Source of the DNA: Clostridia bacterium | GTDB lineage: Bacteria > Bacillota > Clostridia > TANB77 > CAG-508 | NCBI GenBank assembly: GCA_900768805.1 | Contig: CAAGEF010000115.1 | Span: forward strand, 12,727-76,726 | Reading direction: 5' to 3' | Length of the DNA: 64,000 nt | Part shown: positions 16,515 through 26,468 of the stretch, piece after piece | How the letters are laid out: every line of letters starts with the position of its first letter | How positions within the stretch are numbered: the stretch's first letter is position 1 | Notes under the pieces: model-generated | Told to the model about the DNA's origin: nothing | Seen by the model: only the letters and a program-made list of their open reading frames with translations | Databases searched by the model: none | Program-made: the position numbers and the translations under genes

Positions 16515-17046
16515 ATTCACATTATATTACATTTAAAAAATTACGTCAACATTTATTATTGATTCTGCCATAATTTATTATTATTCAAAAATGAATAAAA
16601 TTTCTATTTTGTTCCTATCTTCCACACCATGAAAATACGATAGGAGAGTATTTATATTTTACTGTCATGTCAGTTTTAATGCATTAAAAGTATACAAATA
16701 TATGTATAACTATTAGAGCAGTATCATAACTCATTACAAATTATGACTTACTTCTAACTTATAGTCAGTTAATGCTCCGACTCGTTTCGAGCGCATCTTA
16801 GAGAAGCATCGTTTCATATAACTTCTCCCCAGGGTTGTCGCTTCTGTGAGGGCTTTTCATTAATATTATTTTATTAATGAACTATCCCTGCGGATTGTTT
16901 CCTTTCCCGCATATTGCCTGTGTACGTTTAACTTATTGTATTTCAATAAGCGTGATATAAAAAACTTATACATAAACTTATATGTATAATAAGGTCTTAT
17001 CACCGACGGCATATTCTTTTGAGAAGAGGACGTATTTACCTCGTCT

Positions 17047-17823
17047 ACCGTCACCTTTTAAACTCTTAAAGATTCCAAATATTCCACTACCACCAATTAG
17101 AGCAGTATTTAATACACCTATATTATTAACAACATCTAAAATACTTTTAGCAAAATCAATAAAGAAATTAATAATTTCACGATTATCATTTCCAACCCAT
17201 AATTGTTCCCATGCATTTTTTAAAGAATTTATATGTGCTTCAATTGTTTCCAATTGCTTTTCTAATTCTTCTTGTGCTGAACCTTCTGAATCTAATGCTG
17301 ATTCATACACTGATTTTAACAATTCAGGTTGTTGAAGAATAGCTGCTGCAACGTTTGAACGATTTTTACCTGCTAAAACTTCTAGAAGTGCTTGTCCACG
17401 ATTCGTTCCAGCTTTTTTATCAGTTTCTAATATTTCTTGATATACTTCGCTAATACTTCTTAATATTTCATAAGTTGATTTATAATTACCATTATCATTT
17501 AAAATACTTACACCTTTAAAATCATTAGACTCAACAGCAGTAAAATTACGAACTGTTTGATCAAGTTTGGATTTAGTTTGTACTACAAAATCATCAACAT
17601 CTTCACCTAAACTTGCTAACTCATCTTTTGCTTCTTCTGTGCCAAGAATACGAAGAGAAATCATTTTTAATCCTGTACCCACAGATTCAGCGTCTTGTAA
17701 AACTGAATTTCCTGCTGTTACAAGTGCCGCAGCTTCATAAATATTATTACCAGCTACTTTTAAAGTTGCAGCCGATCTTTGTAAAGCACTTGCTAATTCA
17801 TCGGTCGAAATTGCATAATTATT
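17047..17823 (-). CDS. Tape measure protein, exon 2 (259 residues)
   Basis: The exon begins NNYAISTDELASALQRSAATL and ends GIFKSLKGDG. The N-terminal part matches the conserved tape-measure motif in which a phrase like LNEVGNNxAIS precedes ELAxALQRSA. Here LNEVG is the end of exon 1, 1.8 kb away. Both junctions fall between codons, so splicing keeps the frame (4488, 777 and 5208 bases). The same frame stays open on both sides by chance and could be mistaken for a 341-residue gene starting at 18003. The segment KNAWEQLWVGNDNREII is also typical of tape measures. Confidence 0.85.
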
Positions 17824-18055
17824 CAATCTGTTACTTTCAGTCTTTTGACTTACTGACCTATTAAATAGGCGATATGTCATTTCTGGCATATTCTCACATT
17901 TCATAAAAAGATTATATTGTGAGTTCAGACTGTATATTACAACCTCTTGTCTTCTAATTAAATAGAAGAGTAGGTTGGATAACTTCACTATATATGTTAC
18001 CATATAAAGCCCGCAGTCGTTACGGATAATGTAATATTATTATTTTGGATGGGGA

Positions 18056-19243
18056 TTATCCTACTTTCTTTTTTATTAAATGTCTATATTCACTAATTTC
18101 CATATCTTGATATGGAATTAATAATTCTTTACCTAAAAATAAACTACCTTCTTTATAATTCCAATTAAAAGAATGATAGTTTTCTAAAAAACCATTATTT
18201 TTAATATATTTTAATATTAAAGCTTCACATAAATCAGGAAATTCATTTATATCTTTTTCCCATAAATATATTAATATTTTCATGTGTTAAAATATAAGTC
18301 TTTTTTTGCTTATCTTTAGTTATTGTTCTACTTTGTAATTCATTTATAGAATGTTTATTTTCATTATATTTTAATGGAGAACTATGCTAATAATCACCCA
18401 TTACTTCTATAATCAGATTGAATTTTGGCGAATAATTATCAACAGCGTAATATTTTATTATGTATTCTCGTTCAAATTTTATATTATTTTTATTTAATAT
18501 ATCATTTACTTTTAATTGTATGCCAGTTTCTAATCTATTTGCTTTTCTAGAATTTTTTAGAATATTTATTCTAGCTTTTTCTTTTTGTTCTTCCGTAAAT
18601 ATGTAATTATGCATTATAGATTTTTCACCTACATAATATTTACTGCGATATTTCCAATAACATTCTTGACTGCAAAAATTATGACTATCTCCATATGTAT
18701 TTTTCTTATTATAATCATATGGTATTATTTTTATATTTTTCCACAATTAGTACATGTTGTCTCTATACGATTATAAAATTGACTATTTTCACCATGTCCT
18801 ATTTTATTGGTTTTATCATTCCAATAACATTCTAAACTACAATATAAATATTTATGTATTTTATATACATTAGGTGGATTTATTACTTCTTTTCCACAAT
18901 GTTCACATTTTGTCTTTACTAAGCACTTCTTATTACCAATTTTCAAAGTACAAAATAAATTTACAGTATCTTCTAATGAACGATTTATTTTATTAGCTAA
19001 ATTATTAATATAAATTGATTCCTCATATAATAAAAAATATAATGTTATTAAGATTTCACTTTCCGAAAAACCTTCTACTTTTGGTATACCATTGTGGCGT
19101 TTTATCCATTCACATACATTACATTTAGTTATATCTCCATTTTTATATACTTTTTTATAATACATATGCATTTTTGGAACTTTGTGTCCACAAGTTTTAC
19201 AATATAATAAACCTCTATAATTTTCAAATTCTTCTTTTGTCAT
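18056..19243 (-). pseudogene. Decayed VSR-like (EDxHD-type) homing endonuclease with zinc fingers
   Basis: Three reading-frame pieces join into one protein: zinc-finger N-terminus (19243 to 18731; pairs such as CKTC, CNVC, CEHC and CTNC), middle (18746 to 18387) and C-terminus (18283 to 18056). The middle ends FNLIIEVMGDY, then TAG stands where TGG (the Trp of GDYWH) is expected in VSR-fold nucleases. The C-terminus has the family ending LWEKDINEF...YHSFNW. Lesions: one base lost in an A-run near 18736, the amber codon near 18393 and one base gained near 18282. An intact version would be a VSR-like homing enzyme of the kind known from phage introns. It therefore probably drove intron homing in the past and is now inactive. 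The family is inferred from motifs. Confidence 0.75.
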
Positions 19244-19267
19244 AATAACATCTCCTGAAATTTATAA

Positions 19268-19441
19268 TTATCTTGTTTTTTGTCTCATATAAAAATAAAA
19301 ATCCAATGCTTCATGCAATTCATTGGATTCTTCAAATAACCAATATTCATTTGTGTTTTCTAAAATACTTTCTCTTTCAAAACCAAGAGAATATAAATAT
19401 TTAGACAATCTTTTATTTTTTATTTTATATTTATTGTTCAT
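19268..19441 (-). CDS. 57-residue intron-borne protein, DUF5659-like
   Basis: A short gene reading MNNKYKIKNKRLSKYLYSLG and ending FYFYMRQKTR. The pattern (basic start, KRLSKYLYSLGFE, then an acidic EESNELHEALDFYF part) resembles small proteins of the DUF5659 type found in Firmicutes phages. The same type appears at 57981-58196. A GGGG-type ribosome-binding site precedes the ATG. It lies just before the decayed endonuclease in the same intron. Confidence 0.6.
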   Translation of the reverse strand: MNNKYKIKNKRLSKYLYSLGFERESILENTNEYWLFEESNELHEALDFYFYMRQKTR

Positions 19442-19600
19442 ACTAATATTTCCCCATATTTAGTATTAATAATTATATAATATTACATTCTTTCCTCGGT
19501 TTTACCCATCTCTGGCTTTTAACCGATATAGTTATCTACTAGGATATTAATAATGATTAAAAATATCCCCATACATTACTGTATGTTTAGGCATAATTTT

Positions 19601-22600
19601 ACCTACTTCATTTAAAACGTCATTAATTTGCGATTTTTCTAAATCGTTATAAGCAGAACTCATTGCAACTAAAGCATCAGTAGCTTCATTTATACTTTCA
19701 AATTCAGATACTTGAAATAAAGTATTTGCATCTTGTGCTGATTTTTTAGCATCGTTTAATGATTCTCCAAGTCGCATAAAATCAGCCGTACTACTTTGTA
19801 TTGTACTAGCAGTAGTTCCTACACTATTTGCTAATTCAAAGCTTTCTTTTTGAAAATTTTTCAAAGTTTGAATACTATATTCACTTACTTTATTCATTTC
19901 AGCAAGATTATTGTCATATTCTTTAATAATTTCAAAAACTTCTCGGCCATATCTTATTATATCATACATACTAAGATACATAGATATAAAACTAGTAGTA
20001 ATACTTTTAGTCCTTTTAGCTATAGAAGTAAAGAAAGAATCACCAGTTTTACCGGATTTTTGAAGCTGATAATTAAGATCAGCAAGTTCTTCATTTAATT
20101 CTCTAAATTGCTTTTCTGTACCTTTAGTATCAATTAACAATTGATATTTTTTTTCTAATGCATAAAATAATTGTTTTAAACTAGAAGGCATAGCAGTATT
20201 GTCAGCAAGAGTCTTACGAATCTTTGACATTGTATCTCTAATTTCTTCTGGTTTTGCTAACTGGAATGCAAAATTCTTAGTTTGTGAATTGACTTCATTA
20301 TATAATTTATCAATTTCTTGTTCTAATTTTTTTACATAATTTAGTTTTGTTTCATCAATATTTATTAAATCATAACTTTGCAATTCTTTGATTTTTGATT
20401 CTAATAAATCCATTTTTTCATAATATGCGTCAACATATTTGAAATCTTTTTTATTAGTGTAAAGTCTTTCATATTTTTTATACATATTATTTGCATAATT
20501 TTTTACAGATTGCTCATAAGCTTTAGATTCACCATTTTGGAAAACTTGTCTTATACTTTCTAACTCTGCTTTAATATTAGAATTACCTAAATTTACAGTA
20601 GCATATTTTCCCTTCGCCAAATAAGCTTCTTCCCATTCCTTTTCAAGCTGTTCAAGCAAAATTTTTTCTTGAGGAATTAAAGAATCTTCATTACTTTTTA
20701 ATATATAATAATCTTTTGACTGTTTAAGAAGTGTTTTATAAGCTTTTATAGCATCTTGGTTATGCTCAGTAGCAGTTAAATCTTTATAAGAGCCAAGATT
20801 CATCTGTACTTCTTCTTGTTTAGCAGTATATTCTTTTTGTGTTTGTAATTGTTTTTCAGTTAAAACAGTAGTAGTTTTTAAAACTTGATTATATTTTTCT
20901 CTATTATTAATAAGTTCTTGAAGATTTTTTGTCTCTTGAGGTGTTAACGAGGTGAATTGAGATTTTGCCTGTAATTCTTGATAAGACTTTTCAGTTTTTA
21001 TTAAACCTTTATAAGCTTCAGAAATTTCATCAATTTTCTTTGTAGAATTATTAGTAGAAATTTCAGCGTTTCTCTTAGAATCATTTTTGCTTGCTATAAT
21101 ATTGTCAATTTTTTCTTGATACTTATTTTTTATAGCAAATAACTCATTACTTTGCTTTTGTCTATCAATAATATCCTGATAAACTTCCAATTCTTTTTTA
21201 GAAGCATTATAATTATTAATATGCTGTTTTTCTTGAGCTTTTAAAGTTGCAATTTCTTCTGAATTTTTTTGAGGATCTAATTTTGAAATAGCAAGTTTTA
21301 TTTGACAAATCTTTTCATATTCTTCTTTTTGCTTTTTTAGAAGATTAGTAGAAATTTCAGCGTTTTCTTTTTGTTTCCTTTTAGCATTTTCAGCATAAGC
21401 TTCTTGTTCAGCAAGTTTAATACTTTCTTTTAAAGAAGCATTATAAGCTTCTCTTCTAGCTTCATATTCAGCAATTAACCGTAGTTCATATTCTTGATTT
21501 CGATTATCATTAACTAATCCTTTTTCATTACGATATTCTTTTTCATCGCTAATTAACTCTTCATAGGAAGCAATCAACATGTTATTATATGCTATATCTT
21601 CTTTTTGAGTTTTAGAATTAGTTTCTTTAGCTTTAGCATTTTTTTCTTTTAAAGAATAAATTTCTGAGATATATTTTTTTTCAATATTATAAGATTCTTT
21701 AGTTAATTTATCTTTTTCTCTTTTTTCTTCATTAGCAAAACGTTTGGCCTGTTCAGAACGTTCCTTTGCCATTTTTTTCTCAATATCTTCATAGCGAGTG
21801 GAATCTATATGACTTGAGAAAGAAGTATTATTTTTTAAATCATAATTAGTAGTCCAAGTAGTATTTTTTAATAAACCATCTAATTCCTGTTGTTCTTTTA
21901 AAACAGTTTTTACTAAATTATCTTGACTATCATAAAATTCCGTTATTTCTTTTATTGTAGACCCTTGTGCAGTTAAGTCAGATTCTAATTGTGCTGTTGC
22001 TTTTTCTAAAGATTCTGTTCTAGCAATAAGTTGAGCAGTAGTCATACTATTATCTGCTTTTGTAACATTACGAGTTTTATGCTTTATTGCTTCTTTAGGG
22101 TCATCACTAATATTAGTAGCTGCTTCAGCAATTTTTCCACGATTTATTTCAACATTAGGTACTTTGATTTTATTATTTAAATCTATTCCAGAAAATTTTG
22201 CGATATTATCTAATTGTTCTTTAATTATTTTTAAAGCAGAAATCAATTTACCAAGATAATGTGTTTCATTAGGAATAATTTTAGTAACATTAGCTTCTTC
22301 ATTCTTAAATGCTTCTGTTTTTTCATTGACAGCATTAGTTATAGAGTCAACAGACTGTTTTATGGCTTCAAGTCCCTTAACTTCATTACCTGTATCAGTA
22401 GTTTTACCATTTAGGACTTCATCAACTGTTAATCCTTTTTCAATAAAAGAAGAAATTTCTTTAAGCTGATTTATGACTTCTGTTAAATCTGTTTTACCAA
22501 ACAAATCTTTTAATGGATCAGAATTAGAAGCAGTTTTTAATTCATTAAAGGCTTTTGTAACTTGTCCCATTGCTGCGGAAGCAGAAGTCCAATATTTTTT

Positions 22601-24088
22601 ATCAATACTATTATATAAGACATCTTTTCCGTTATATTGAAGTTTAGCTTCTTTTCGCATATTTTCAATAAACTTTTGATATGCCTTTAATTTACCCATC
22701 ATAGTATCATATTGATTAATATCAAAATCAAAAAAGTTTGTATTAATCATAGAACCGCCAGCACCTGAAAGTTTTAATTCATCAAACAATTTTTGATATG
22801 CTTGTAATGCTAAAGAAATTTTAGATTGTATTTTTGCTTCAATTTCTTTATTCGAACCAACTTCAATATTCATATTTAAATTAATACCTTTAAGACTATT
22901 ACTTAAATCTGAAATAGCAGTATTAATTTTATCAATCGTATTTATAATTGGAGTAAGAGAATCATTAGTATTTCCGACTTCCACAAAAGCAGTTCGTATT
23001 TTTATAATTTCTTCGTGTAAATCTTTAAGAATTACTATAAGTGCATTAAGTTCTTTACCATTTTCACCGTTAGCAGTAGGAGTATAAGTATGGATAGCTT
23101 TTTGTAATTGTTCCTGAACAAATTCAATTTGATCAGTATATTTATGATAATCTTGAATACTATCTTTCATCCATTGTGTATAGGATTCTTTATTATTACC
23201 TTTAGCTATTTCATTCTGATAATAAGTAGCACCCCATAATGCATCTTTCTGGTTTTGTTTTAATTCATCTAAGGCCTTAGAATATTTTTGAATATCTTCT
23301 AACTCATCATCCAAATCAATTTGCCAATCATAAACTTCACCTTTATTATGTTCTGCTTTTAACTTAGCTTCCATTTCTGCTTCAGTTAAAGTTTTAAATT
23401 GCTCAGTGACTTCTTCTACTGCTTTCGCTTGAGCATCATAAGCTCCGGTAGTAGAAGTAATAGAAGTAGTAAAAGTATTTTGAATATCTATTAAACTAGT
23501 TAATGTTTCTACGGTACTTTCCAATCCTTTAAAAGGTTTCGTTATTTCTGAGAGGTCAGGATATAATTTTTGTATATTCTTTAGTACATCAAAGATTTCT
23601 TTAAATTGACTAACATCTAAATTATAATTTTTAAAATTTGGTAATTCTCTCATTTGAGATACTAAGTCACTTATTTCTTGACTTATTTCTGATATAGAGT
23701 TACTCTTACCAGTTAATGCTTCTAACGCATTTGCAAAAATTAAAACTTTTTTTGCAGATTTAGAATCTGCCAAATTATTATCATTAATAATTCCAGCATT
23801 TCTTTCTTTAGCATATTGTTCCCATGCATTTTTTAATCTGTTAACTGCTTTTTCTTCAGTGGTAAAATATGAAGTCTTAGAATAATTTTTGTTTTTATTT
23901 ATACATTTTTCATAAGATTCTAAAGCCTCTGTTAATCCTTCAATATCTTCTTTAGCCTTATAAATAGAAGAATCAGTTTTTATTTTTAATGTGGTTTCTG
24001 ACATTGATTCAGAACCTTTTAATACTTCTCCAATTGCTTGAGCAATCTCTTTAGCAGTAGCACCACTTGTATTTATTCGTTCAGCCAT
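19601..24088 (-). CDS. Tape measure protein, exon 1 (N-terminal 1496 residues)
   Basis: Starts MAERINTSGATAKEIAQAIG with an AAGGAGG site and ends ...INDVLNEVG. Most of the exon is predicted coiled coil, rich in Lys/Glu/Gln/Asn, with long KEKNAKAKETNSK-type stretches. Residues near 1400-1490 carry the conserved tape-measure core (TTASTIQSSTADFMRLGESLNDAKKSA). The tape measure sets tail length and is ejected with DNA. Taking a ratio of about 1.5 angstrom per residue from lambda-like phages, 3490 residues would imply a tail of roughly half a micrometre. Beyond 19601 the unspliced frame continues only to a stop at 19547. Confidence 0.9.
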
Positions 24089-24091
24089 ATT

Positions 24092-24616
24092 TTACCTCCT
24101 TGTCAAATATTTTTTTGTCATATTAGCCCATGTATTTAATTCCATTTCTTTTCCTTTTCCATTTATATATAAATTCCATTTTGTAACTATATTTTCATAT
24201 GGAGAAACACTTCTTGCGGCAGGGGTACTCCACCAACTAGAATATTCAGGGACAGGAGTTCTCCAATAATTTTTTCCAGGATTAGGATGATAAGGCCCGT
24301 CATCTGCTCCACCATGCCAACCTTCTTTAAACATTTTTTCGTAAATATATTCATTATCTACTCTATGATGTTTTTGCAATAATTCTTCGCCCATTTCAAA
24401 AATTAGTTGTCCATCATTAGTTACATCAAGGTTATAAGCATTATATAAATCTTTTTTTCGATGTTTATATACCATTGGTTCATATTCTGCATAAAATCTA
24501 TTTATTTCTTTCTCACAAATTTCTTTTGCTTTTTTATATTTTTGCCAAGCAATTTTCATCATTGTTTCATGAACAAATTCATTTAAATGTTTTTTTAAAT
24601 AAGTACTATCTTTCAT
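24092..24616 (-). CDS. Pre-tape-measure protein, function unknown
   Basis: A 174-residue protein when started at MKDSTYLKKHL (ATG at 24616, AGAAGGATT site). The frame continues upstream to an ATG at 24655, but that would lie in the terminator stem, so I chose the inner start. It has a helical N-terminus, the motif HGGADDGPYHPNPGKNYWRTP in the middle and a basic end (NMTKKYLTRR). The gene stops four bases before the tape measure start, so it may be a tail assembly protein or a structural partner. No family recognised. Confidence 0.6.
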   Translation of the reverse strand: MKDSTYLKKHLNEFVHETMMKIAWQKYKKAKEICEKEINRFYAEYEPMVYKHRKKDLYNAYNLDVTNDGQLIFEMGEELLQKHHRVDNEYIYEKMFKEGWHGGADDGPYHPNPGKNYWRTPVPEYSSWWSTPAARSVSPYENIVTKWNLYINGKGKEMELNTWANMTKKYLTRR

Positions 24617-24630
24617 AATAATCCTTCTAT

Positions 24631-24663
24631 AAAAACAGCCTTTAGACTTTGACATCTAAAGAC
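24631..24663 (-). terminator. Terminator before the pre-tape-measure gene
   Basis: Stem GTCTTTAGA / TCTAAAGGC (arms 24655-24663 and 24638-24646) followed on the minus strand by TGTTTTTAT. It may partly end transcription after the 191-residue gene and reduce tape-measure expression. Confidence 0.6.
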
Positions 24664-24680
24664 TATAAACTAATTTATAT

Positions 24681-25256
24681 TTATTTTTTCAAAAAATTTG
24701 ATATAATTTCCATGACTTCTTCTATTTTGGTTTCATCATTTAGTATTTCAGCTAATTTTTCCATTCCAACACCAGCATATACTCCTAATTTTCTTGAAGC
24801 AAATTCAATTAACTGTGTAATATATGCTTCTGTTGAATCATTTTTAATATGCCATGTGTCTAATACTTCTTTTTGCACAGTAATTAACTCTTCAATGTCT
24901 GATCCAATAGCTGATATAATAGTATCTAATGCTCCTGTTGATTTTAATTCATCATAAGCTTCCCATGATAAAGGTTTTCCTTCCTCATTTTTTTCAATTT
25001 CTATATCTGTATAAATAGATAAAATTGCCATAATAAAATTTAATTTATTAATTGTCATATCTATATATTTTGTTTTACTTTCGACTACAGATTTTTCACA
25101 CATAAGAGTTAAAACTTCTTTTTTTATAAGTAATGGAGCATAAGTCTTTGTTATATGACTTACAACATATTTATTAATTAATTCAGGACTTGTTAATTTT
25201 TTATATCCTTTTACAAATTCTTTTACAGTTATTTTTTTAGTAGATTTATTACTCAT
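24681..25256 (-). CDS. Probable tail assembly chaperone
   Basis: A 191-residue, helix-rich protein (KKITVKEFVKGYKKLTSPEL...; KYIDMTINKLNFIMAILSIYTD). Position and size (two genes before the tape measure, soluble, acidic and helical) fit the G-type chaperone that coats the tape measure. I searched for a -1 slip into the next frame; it would reach a stop after about ten codons, so there is no GT-type fusion product here. Ribosome-binding site AAAGGAG. The assignment is by position. Confidence 0.5.
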   Translation of the reverse strand: MSNKSTKKITVKEFVKGYKKLTSPELINKYVVSHITKTYAPLLIKKEVLTLMCEKSVVESKTKYIDMTINKLNFIMAILSIYTDIEIEKNEEGKPLSWEAYDELKSTGALDTIISAIGSDIEELITVQKEVLDTWHIKNDSTEAYITQLIEFASRKLGVYAGVGMEKLAEILNDETKIEEVMEIISNFLKK

Positions 25257-25288
25257 TCTTATTTTCTCCTTTTCATTCCTTTTTTATT

Positions 25289-25489
25289 TTAATAAGCTTT
25301 AGGAACGTTTAATAATAAACATTCTTCACATAATTCTTGTCCTTCATATTCATAAAGTTCTTTAGAATTAACTTCTTCTTTACAGCAATCGCAGTAATAG
25401 TGTATAGATTCTTTTAATCCACAATATATTCCTAAACAGGGATAACCTTCTGTATCACAATCGCAGCAATCATTTTCAATTTTTTTCAT
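25289..25489 (-). CDS. Small zinc-binding protein
   Basis: A 66-residue protein with ten cysteines, CCDC near residue 8, CDCC near 33 and CEEC near 55. The pattern suggests two zinc knuckles. It has no hydrophobic segment. It lies between RusA and the chaperone-like gene, within a set of small regulatory-size genes. Confidence 0.6.
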   Translation of the reverse strand: MKKIENDCCDCDTEGYPCLGIYCGLKESIHYYCDCCKEEVNSKELYEYEGQELCEECLLLNVPKAY

Positions 25490-25524
25490 GTTTTTTACCT
25501 CAAATAGTGAACCAAATCACCATT

Positions 25525-26088
25525 TTATTCTTTATATTTACTACATGTCATATCCTGTATTTCTTCCTGAATACGACCTTCTTTTGCTTTATTTAGAATA
25601 GAGCAATTACGAGAATGACGTTTACATTTTTTACATTTTTCTTCAAAGCATTCCAATTGTTCTTGATTATCAAAGATTCCTATATAATCAACAGGATATA
25701 TAATGAGTTCTATACGAGGATTTTTTGCGTCATAATAAATCCTTTGTGGACGAAAAAGAACTACATTATCATCTTTCCAAATTAACTGTGTTTCAGTAAT
25801 TGTATCATCTAAGCATTTTTCGTAATTGGAACAGTCTTTGTCAATTCGATCAAAATAAAAAACAGCATCTACATTAAAATGCTGTTTGTCATCAACTTCT
25901 TTGTTATAACCTTGAAGTTTAACTTGTTCTTCAATGATTTTTTTAAACTTTTTTTTATAATCTTTTGCTTCCTTTGTTTCATATACTATACTCATTGGTT
26001 TTCCATTTTTAATAATGGTTCTTACACTTGTATAATGATTTACGCTAGGAGGCATAGGAGATATCAGTTTTAATACATTTTCTGCCAT
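25525..26088 (-). CDS. RusA-like Holliday junction resolvase
   Basis: A 187-residue protein. The first part PMPPSVNHYTSVR is the start typical of RusA/YqaN resolvases. Acidic residues D83 and D85 with N88 (DKDCSN), followed by D94/D95 and WKDDNVVLFRPQ at 104-115, match the aspartate triad that binds Mg2+ in this family. A C-terminal Cys-rich segment (CFEEKCKKCKRHSRNC) is extra and could bind zinc. The enzyme cuts four-way DNA junctions, which helps clear replication or recombination intermediates before packaging. The ATG overlaps the previous stop (TAATG). Confidence 0.85.
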   Translation of the reverse strand: MAENVLKLISPMPPSVNHYTSVRTIIKNGKPMSIVYETKEAKDYKKKFKKIIEEQVKLQGYNKEVDDKQHFNVDAVFYFDRIDKDCSNYEKCLDDTITETQLIWKDDNVVLFRPQRIYYDAKNPRIELIIYPVDYIGIFDNQEQLECFEEKCKKCKRHSRNCSILNKAKEGRIQEEIQDMTCSKYKE

Positions 26089-26468
26089 TAATTAATACTC
26101 CCTTCTAATACAACTTGCATTGAAGAAGAAGTACCAATATTCCCATTTATTATTAATCTTCGTATATACATATTACATGGAATATCATATAATATTTGTT
26201 GCCCCTTACAATCATCTAATGAAAATCCAATTCCTTCAATCCATATTTCTTTTATCTTATTTTTTTTATACCCTTTAAAATGATTTTGCAATTCTTTATT
26301 AAATAGAGCATTAGTGATATCTATTTCAGAACAATTTATAGAATCTAAATCTAAATTAAAGTCTGTAATTTCACTTAATGTTATTTTTGTATCATCTGTA
26401 AATAGTAAAATAATATTTTTAATTCTATCTAGTATAAATTGTTTGTTATTATTTGTTACTAATTTCAT
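26088..26468 (-). CDS. Small protein, function unknown
   Basis: A 126-residue protein if started at MKLVTNNNKQFILD (ATG 26468), which has an AGGAGAAAAAGGA site; the six codons upstream lack one. Alternating hydrophobic residues in the second half (KIKEIWIEGIGFSLDDCKG, YIRRLIINGNIGTSSSMQVVLEG) suggest a beta-sandwich. It overlaps the end of the GIY-YIG gene by 20 bases and its stop touches RusA, so the three are one transcript. No family recognised. Confidence 0.5.
   Translation of the reverse strand: MKLVTNNNKQFILDRIKNIILLFTDDTKITLSEITDFNLDLDSINCSEIDITNALFNKELQNHFKGYKKNKIKEIWIEGIGFSLDDCKGQQILYDIPCNMYIRRLIINGNIGTSSSMQVVLEGSIN

Larger units (their letters stand above)
15026..17046 (-). ncRNA. 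Group I intron 2 of the tape measure, carrying a toxin-antitoxin cargo
   Basis: The intron is 2021 bases. The 5' site is fixed by P1: exon end GACGGT pairs with GCCGTC at 17005-17010, with the usual U-G wobble at the cut. The adjacent GAATAT (17011-17016) pairs perfectly with the first six bases of the 3' exon, ATATTC (P10). The intron ends in G (15026), as group I introns do. A P/Q-like pair (ATGCGGGAAA and AATCCGCA) lies at about 16880-16920, so the catalytic core occupies about 16600-17046. The remaining 1.5 kb, 15034-16560, is opposite-strand cargo: a zinc-ribbon gene and three type I toxin-antitoxin units. The exact placement of P7 to P9 is not resolved by eye. Confidence 0.85.
17824..19600 (-). 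ncRNA. Group I intron 1 of the tape measure
   Basis: 1777 bases. P1: exon end TAGGT pairs with GCCTA at 19588-19592, with a U-G wobble at the cut. The intron ends in G at 17824, giving an exact in-frame join of LNEVG to NNYAIS. P7-like complementary segments CGACTG (near 18015) and CAGTCTG (near 17930) are present. Two insert genes lie between P1 and the 3' core: a 57-residue protein and a decayed VSR-like endonuclease. P10 is not clear, so the 3' site rests on protein continuity. Confidence 0.78.

Noticed and set aside
16560..17046. A group II rather than group I intron
   Set aside because: No domain V hairpin or GUGYG start is seen, while P1 and P10 of a group I intron fit.
18003..18003. 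An independent 341-residue gene starting at 18003
   Set aside because: The first 60 codons are intron sequence open by chance; the protein becomes tape-measure-like exactly at 17823, where a group I 3' site fits.
18390..18396. Recoding of TAG as an amino acid
   Set aside because: Only one in-frame TAG is seen, in an already frameshifted gene, and no suppressor tRNA is among the six tRNAs.
24600..25256. A -1 frameshift fusing the chaperone-like gene to the next (G/GT type)
   Set aside because: After a slip on the A-run at the end, a stop follows in about ten codons, and a terminator stem lies between the genes.
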